Shown here: piece by piece, positions 58,741 to 64,000 of the stretch | Position numbering within the stretch: position 1 is the first letter of the stretch | Layout of the letters: every line of letters begins with the position of its first letter | NCBI GenBank assembly: GCA_037179385.1 | Contig: CM074187.1 | Coordinates: 2,294,001-2,358,000, forward strand | Source: Holothuria scabra | Lineage: Eukaryota; Echinodermata; Holothuroidea; Aspidochirotida; Holothuriidae | DNA length: 64,000 bases | Direction: 5' to 3' | Position numbers and translations under genes: made by a program | The notes under the pieces: generated by a model | Told to the model about the DNA's origin: nothing | The model's database searches: none | The model's input: only the letters and a program-made list of their open reading frames with translations

Positions 58741-59085
58741 AGTGCTATGGCCGAGTGGATAAAGACGGTGGCATTTGAAGCAATGAAGCTTAGCAACCGG
58801 GAGGCCTGGAGTTCGATTCCAGGCCGGGTCAAAGTAAGGTGGGTTTTTCATCCAAGAGCATTCTATGGTTTCCCTTTCTGAACTGGCCTTTCAAAAAAAA
58901 ATACCAAATTTGATCCAATTTGTTGAGTTGGTTGCCACCCGACGTGAAGTTGTAATTCATAAAGCCAACGCCTCTTCCCACACTCGTGGTTGCTTAGCGT
59001 CATAAAACAAATGCCCTTCAAGGCCAGATTATTAGTAATAGGGTTAGGTTTAAGGTTAGGGTAAGGGTTAGGGATATATGCCTGT
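58741..59085 (+). mobile_element. tRNA-headed SINE-like element
   Basis: The head has an A-box-like TGGCCGAGTGGATAAAGAC (58748) and a B-box-like AGTTCGATTCC (58810). The tRNA fold is broken: no 7-bp acceptor stem pairs, the anticodon stem has mismatches, and the T arm folds only as a 7-bp stem with a 9-base loop. The body continues with AAAGTAAGGTGGGTTTTTCA and ends near a GGGTTAGG-rich run at 59040-59075. A SINE is more likely than a functional tRNA. The 3' limit is uncertain. Confidence 0.5.
59038..59075 (+). repeat. short TTAGGG-like interstitial repeat
   Basis: Degenerate run of GGGTTAGG, AAGGTTAGGG and TAAGGGTTAGGG, about five units, possibly the tail of the SINE-like element rather than a telomere relic. 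Confidence 0.6.
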
Positions 59086-59235
59086 ACAGTAATACACCTA
59101 CGAATAATGCATACATATGCCAAGCATACGTATGCATAGGTAGACGGTCAGGGTGTATGTAGGTATATGCACACATGGGAATATATATGTTGTATGTTTA
59201 ATATATGCATACGTATTGGTACAGCTGCTTATGTA

Positions 59236-59845
59236 TTACATCAGTTTTAGTAAGGATAATGTTCTTAATTTGTATAAGCAGTTGGTAAGACCCCATCTTG
59301 ACTATGCAGCTCAGGCTTGGAGCCCCTACTATGAAAAGGATAAGTTTCTTTTAGAGCAAGTTCAGTGGAGAGCCACTCACCTTATACCTGAGGTGAGAAA
59401 TTTACCTTATCATACTCTAGAGGCTTAAACATCTTGGGCTTACCACCTTGGAGCTGAGAAGGATTAGGGGGGACATGTTCCAGGTTAATAAGTTTCTTTC
59501 TGAAAGGAATCCCCTTTTGACTTGTAGTAATTTAAGGGTTCAAAGTAAATCTCTGGTGCGTGGGCATTGTAAAAAGCTGGAAAAGCCTTTTGCAAGGTTT
59601 GACATTAGGAAGTTTAGTATCTCCCACCGAGTGTCAACGAGTGGAATTGTCGGCCAGATTGGGTAGACAACTCTCCATCAGTTCACTGCTTTACGGTTAA
59701 CATTGAAAAGTTTTTCCATGACCGTGGTAGAATCTGATTGTGTGAGGCTGTTGTCAAGCTTTGGTGGTTTGACTTTTGATTAGGGCTTGGACTTCAGGGC
59801 ATCTTATCATGGGGCCTTGGTCCTCCTTTGCCCTTCAACCTGTTA
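59236..59845 (+). pseudogene. LINE B family, second copy: reverse transcriptase C-terminus and 3' UTR, 5'-truncated
   Basis: Translation gives NLYKQLVRPHLDYAAQAWSP and LEQVQWRATHLIPEVRNLPY, then after one shift LGLTTLELRRIRGDMFQVNK and ARFDIRKFSISHRVSTSGI. These are typical CR1/L2-like reverse transcriptase C-terminal motifs (LYK.LVRPHLEYA...W.P, QRRAT..., RRxRGDM...K.., DIRKxSF..R). The 3' UTR shares GGGCATCTTATCATGGGGCC, CTCCTTTGCCCTTCAACCTG and TTTTTCCATGACCGTGGTAG with the element at 31140-31560. Confidence 0.82.
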
Positions 59846-60040
59846 TGTTGTGTTGTGTTGTGTTGTGTTGTGTTGTGTTGTGTTGTGTTGTGTTGTGTTG
59901 TGTTGTGTTGTGTTGTGTTGTGTTGTGTTGTGTTGTGTTGTGTTGTGTTGTGTTGTGTTGTGTTGTGTTGTGTTGTGTTGTGTTGTGTTGTGTTGTGTTG
60001 TGTTGTGTTGTGTTGTGTTAGTTATGTTATGTTATGTTAG
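59846..60040 (+). repeat. (TGTTG)n pentanucleotide array, LINE B tail
   Basis: About 34 uninterrupted TGTTG units followed by a few ATGTT units. The array directly joins the end of the LINE 3' UTR, so it is the element's tail. The Cys/Val/Leu open frames across it are artefacts of periodicity. Confidence 0.9.
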
Positions 60041-61349
60041 GTATATGTGTAATTACTTGGCTCTAGGGATACGTATATATGTGTATATACGTAAATATAC
60101 ATGTACATATACGTATACATACATACATGTCTTTATGTAGTATGTGGTACTGTTAGACAGTACTTAGACAGTACTTATATTATTTGACAATCCTCCACCG
60201 GCAACGGCGCTTGCAGCACAGTCGGCAAGCGCACTGTCCTATATACTGTGTATACTGGTATGTCAGGGGTTCCACCTTTTTTTGAAACATCAAGTATAGT
60301 CACAGACTTACATTTTTTTACGTTTAAGTAGTCTGTGTGTCTAGAGTCTAGAGGCATGCTTATGTTGAGTGTGTGATAAACTGTTCACAACACTGAATAT
60401 TGTACACCTGTACGTAAGTATGTATTAGCATACTAAAGTCTACAGTGAAAATGTTGCTTGGAATGATGTCAACATGGCAGTAACGGGTGTCACATTGAAA
60501 AGTAAAAGATATCGATGAAGTTTGAAACTTTTAAGGAAAAGTTGATGGAATCTTCATTTGACAAAATTACCACTGATATCACATTCCATTCCATTACTTT
60601 CCACCCCCAAAAAGATGTTTTCTGCTAAAAAATAAAGCAGGAAAATACTGTTTTTGAGAGGCAAAAAGTAACCAGGGTGGAAACTAATGGTATCCTGTTA
60701 TGTAGTGTCAGTCAAAAAGCTGAAAATGTTCAAAGTTTAAATTCACTTTCGAGTAGGCCTAACGTTAGTTATAGTTCAAGTTCAAATTTGGTTTCAAAGT
60801 TACTTTAAGTCGCGGAAAGTGATAATTCCAGAGTAAACATTGTGCTGAAGTCTGACCAGAGGCACTGAGGTCGGGTTTTTAGAAGTTTGTGTTTCTGTTA
60901 GGGCCTGGTCATTGCATGGTCCCCTTTTAGTGTGGAGCAGGATGTTATACTCTTGTCCTGTCAGACTTGAAGAGAGTACAACTCCATCAAAATACAACAT
61001 TTCATTGTTTTGAAATCACAGAGAGATGTCATTGTCAAGAGTTACACCCGGAATGTTTCATCTCTTTGGGAGAGGACATCTTGTAAATATTATAAACAAG
61101 GTAACCGGGCAGATGTTAGAAACAAGTCAAATCAACCAGTATCCACCAACCAGGGTATGTACAAATTTTATCGTGTGTATAACCTAGGTGTACAAATACC
61201 TTGAAGAAATATAAACAACAATAATATGTAGTCATATCCATTAGGAATTTTTTATTTCTTTTTTTTCAAAAGAGTAGGCCGCCTTTGATTGTTCAACTCA
61301 TAAATACTGCCAGTTCACAGCATTGCTCATGCCAGGGTTTTACTAAAAG
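60041..61349. other. unassigned intergenic sequence
   Basis: Begins with alternating TA/CA/CG purine-pyrimidine sequence (60065-60130). No gene recognised in the remainder. Confidence 0.5.
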
Positions 61350-61510
61350 GCAGACCATAACATAGCAAAACATAACATGAAATGTTTATGAAGGGCAAAG
61401 GAAGATTTAATCCACATAAGATGCTTACAAGTCTATATCTAAAGCAAAAACAACCAAACCAAAACAGTAAAGCCAACCACAACCAGATTCTCTAATGCAG
61501 CACACAGCTG
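61350..61510 (-). repeat. LINE B family 3' UTR remnant
   Basis: CATAACATAGCAAAACATAA, GAAGGGCAAAGGAAGATTTA and CACATAAGATG follow in the order expected for a minus-strand LINE B tail, but the copy is strongly diverged and lacks coding sequence. Confidence 0.6.
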
Positions 61511-61534
61511 TTTACCTTTTCCAAAGTCCTCCCG

Positions 61535-61605
61535 ACCCTCTGGCAAGGGGCTGTTCAGCGAAACCAAACTTGAAACTGCTTCCTGAAGAAGCTATACATC
61601 CAGTT
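61535..61605. repeat. ~68-bp dispersed segment also present at 30136-30204
   Basis: Both copies read CTCTGGCAARGRGCYGTTC, GCGAAACCAAACT and AAACTGCTTCC in the same order, about 80% alike. Family unknown. Confidence 0.65.
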
Positions 61606-61782
61606 AAGGACAACACTTGACCAACCTTAAGGCCTTCAAACCATTTACATTATTGGTCTGTCATGCATTGCTCCATTCTAGACTGGATGAAAAGAACAGA
61701 TACTACACACACAGCTGTTTATGTGTGGAGTAAAACTGATTAGACCTACTGGTTGGCTAGGAAGGTGATAGCAGTACTTGAC

Positions 61783-63102
61783 TAGTGTTTGCACGGGTAC
61801 TAAAAATTAGGACCCGGGTACCCGATCGCCATACCCGTCGGGTACCCGGGTTACCCGGTGTTACATACGGTGACTAAAAGATATGAGCATTTTGTAAGGC
61901 ATACTCCATAAGACATGCATGGTAACATTAACATCTGTATTGGATAGGTATAGCGATCACAGTTCCCAAGTTCAAAAACATTTGATTTGTTAGAAGGTTT
62001 AATCGTCTCGTTTTGTTTTAGATCAAAATGACAAGTAAAAAAAAAAACGTAACAGAAAACAGTCAAATAAGAAAATTATACTTCCCCAGGCCTTTATCAA
62101 TTTGATATTGAATTTTGGGACGCTTTCCTACTTGAAAAGCCAGCATAGCAAGAGCTCGAAGCTTCTCCTTTTAAACCACTGATTTAAAAATATCAACTAA
62201 TCAGAGCCCTGTATTATGGTATTCTCTTGCACGTCAAAAATTACTGATTGTAAACAAACGACGTCATGTTTGTGAACTTCCCTCATTCTACTTTGCAATG
62301 TGCTTTTATTGCTAATGGGGTATGTACGTTCTTACGTAGCTAGCCTCGTGTCGACATCCAGGCACGGTAACATAACTTTAACACATAAACTTCGTGGTCT
62401 GCTCGAGCGCCATTTTGGGGTAAAATAACGTAATATATACTGGCCTATTTTAAAAAAAAATTTTGTGAATGTTTACGGTGTTATTACATTGATGTCGTTT
62501 TACTTTGCAGATAGCGGCAAAGTGTTGATTTGCGTAAAACTGACACCTTTAATCATTAAGAAATATTCGAGGATTATACTCGAGGTGGCATACCGTATTG
62601 ATAATAAGATCGTATATACATGCAAGGCTCAGTTTACCTAGCATGCTGAACGTTACGGGCACTGTCTTTGCGAGCTGGGCGGGGGTGATACAGTATGTCT
62701 TGCTTTGTCTGCGTGAAACAGTACGATGTGATTTTGAATCGGCCGTCAGATAGCTTGCTTGCGAGTAAGTTTATAAGCGATATACATGTGACGTGTGAGA
62801 AGTAACCCACTACGTGACGATAGCGCGATCGGGCCGCACGCTGATAAAAATTTCAACTTCAGAAACGAAGTACAGACAACTATCAAACTTACACATAATT
62901 TCTAGGGGCTCTCTTCATTCTCAGTCTCGGAGAATGTTTACCAAATTGGCAAAATATTTTAGTCCATTACCATGGGCAATGGCGTAAATGGGATGATCCT
63001 TTTGCATGCATTTTTTTTTTAAGATTCGGGTAGTAGATTTGGAACCGGGTAATACGATGGCGGGCGGGTACCCGGATACCCGGGTTACCCGTGCAAACAC
63101 TA
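61783..63102. mobile_element. 1,320-bp non-autonomous hAT-type element with 8-bp TSD
   Basis: The inverted ends read TAGTGTTTGCACGGGTA on both sides. TACTTGAC lies immediately outside each (61775-61782 and 63103-63110), a perfect 8-bp TSD as expected for hAT transposons. Subterminal regions on both sides hold GGGTACCCG and CCGGGTTACCCG clusters. The interior has no frame resembling a hAT transposase, so it would need one supplied in trans. Confidence 0.9.
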
Positions 63103-63110
63103 TACTTGAC

Positions 63111-64000
63111 AAAACCAAAACAGAATCTGCTTTTAAAGTACATTTCATTTTAGTTGTGATACAGAGTTGTGAGATTAATTTGATACCCTTTTTCATTTTA
63201 TTTTGGAAAATGATACCAGAAAAAATTCAAACGAGCAATTGCATTGAAATTTTGAAGTAGGTTGTGCCTGAATCAGAATGAGTTCATAGAAGTGGAAAAC
63301 CATTAAATAAAAAATATAATTAAACAAAATTTTCAAATTAGCTAATTTGAACTTTGTTAGATGATTTCTGTGATTAGTGCAGATCCCACATGTGAAAGTC
63401 TCATGCATGTGTATCCATTTTTTCATCGTTTTGTGCTAATATTTTGTTGGAGACATAAATCAATGTGACTTTACATTTAATATTAATACTGTAGTTATAG
63501 GCCTAATAGTCTAATCCCAAGCTAAAATTTTTGTAGTGTCCAATTGTCATAACTCTTAAGATTTACAGCTAGTTAAAAAAATGTAGAGCACTGTAGTTCA
63601 TCTTATGCAGTATCTACTGTACTGAGTGGACAGGTGGAGATATGTAAAAACCAAAAAGAATCCCAAGTACAGTATATTAATGGTACAGTAGTGGGCTTAG
63701 TAAAATTGACCTCTTTGGGACTCTAGGGCAGTGCTTCTTGAGCAGTACAGTAGTAGCTTTCATATTGAAAACAAAAAATTGTGTATACTGAGATAATAGT
63801 CATTGTTTAACCACATCATTTTTGGGGCCTGCCTAGAGGGTACATTTTATTTTTTGCCATTGGTCATTGGCTTGTACTGAAGCCAGGCAGGTCAGGACAT
63901 AGGGGTATGTTCAGGAGAGATTCTAATCCAGCTAAGAGTCAGAGGTTAGAATGAATGGATGGTTCCTAGGGAGACAAAGTTCTTGTGGACAATATTTGCC
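63111..64000. other. unassigned sequence at the right edge
   Basis: AT-rich. No gene, RNA or repeat recognised. Confidence 0.5.

Noticed and set aside
58741..58830. Functional tRNA gene
   Set aside because: The acceptor stem does not pair, the anticodon stem has mismatches and the T loop has nine bases.
59038..59075. Telomere fusion point
   Set aside because: Only about five degenerate GGGTTAGG-like units, directly at the end of a SINE-like element, which explains them better.
59776..60140. Cys/Val/Leu repeat protein
   Set aside because: Pure translation of the (TGTTG)n microsatellite, open in all three frames.

Overview
The window is animal nuclear DNA. It is AT-rich, has one spliced gene with GT/AG introns, and the rest is dominated by transposon remnants and satellite DNA. 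A marine invertebrate deuterostome, perhaps an echinoderm, is my best guess. The grounds are the style of the repeats, the TAGGCCTA-rich stretch near 58.0 kb, and a long-armed fold-back transposon reminiscent of the sea urchin TU elements. No sequence marker proves the taxon.

Region 1 (1-25.9 kb, + strand): 20 consecutive exons (1849-23505) of a centrosomal coiled-coil protein that I identify as CEP152 (Asterless family), the PLK4/CEP63-binding scaffold of centriole duplication. Exon phases close exactly and give 1,493 residues and a stop codon. The acidic PLK4-binding N-terminus must lie upstream of base 1. The introns carry a repeated ~150-bp SINE-like sequence (six copies), a 95-bp hairpin MITE 22 bp after a splice donor, a 391-bp MITE with a 6-bp target-site duplication (TSD), and a 203-bp palindromic element built of GATAAACC half-sites. 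The presumed 3' UTR holds a ~37-bp/110-bp minisatellite.

Region 2 (26-32 kb): repeat graveyard. It contains copies of a dispersed non-coding repeat family, a MITE with CGTCCACAC-type ends, and a broken non-LTR retrotransposon (LINE A) into which a second LINE (LINE B) has inserted in the opposite orientation.

Region 3 (32.08-57.78 kb): the most striking object, a ~25.7-kb fold-back-type element. It has ~125-bp terminal inverted repeats (TIRs) made partly of GCGAACAATAA subrepeats. Inside these are arms of a ~219-bp satellite in opposite orientations (about 5 units on the left, about 58 on the right) around a loop of ~5 kb. A 9-bp direct repeat, AGAGCCTGA, lies exactly outside both ends. A 6.4-kb block (left flank, left arm and most of the loop) is present twice in tandem; this is either a real duplication or an assembly overlap. 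I see no transposase.

Region 4 (57.8-64 kb): a tRNA-headed SINE-like unit, a LINE 3' end finishing in a ~173-bp (TGTTG)n tail, another LINE tail remnant, and a 1,320-bp non-autonomous hAT element with a perfect 8-bp TSD. No protein-coding gene was recognised downstream of 23.5 kb.
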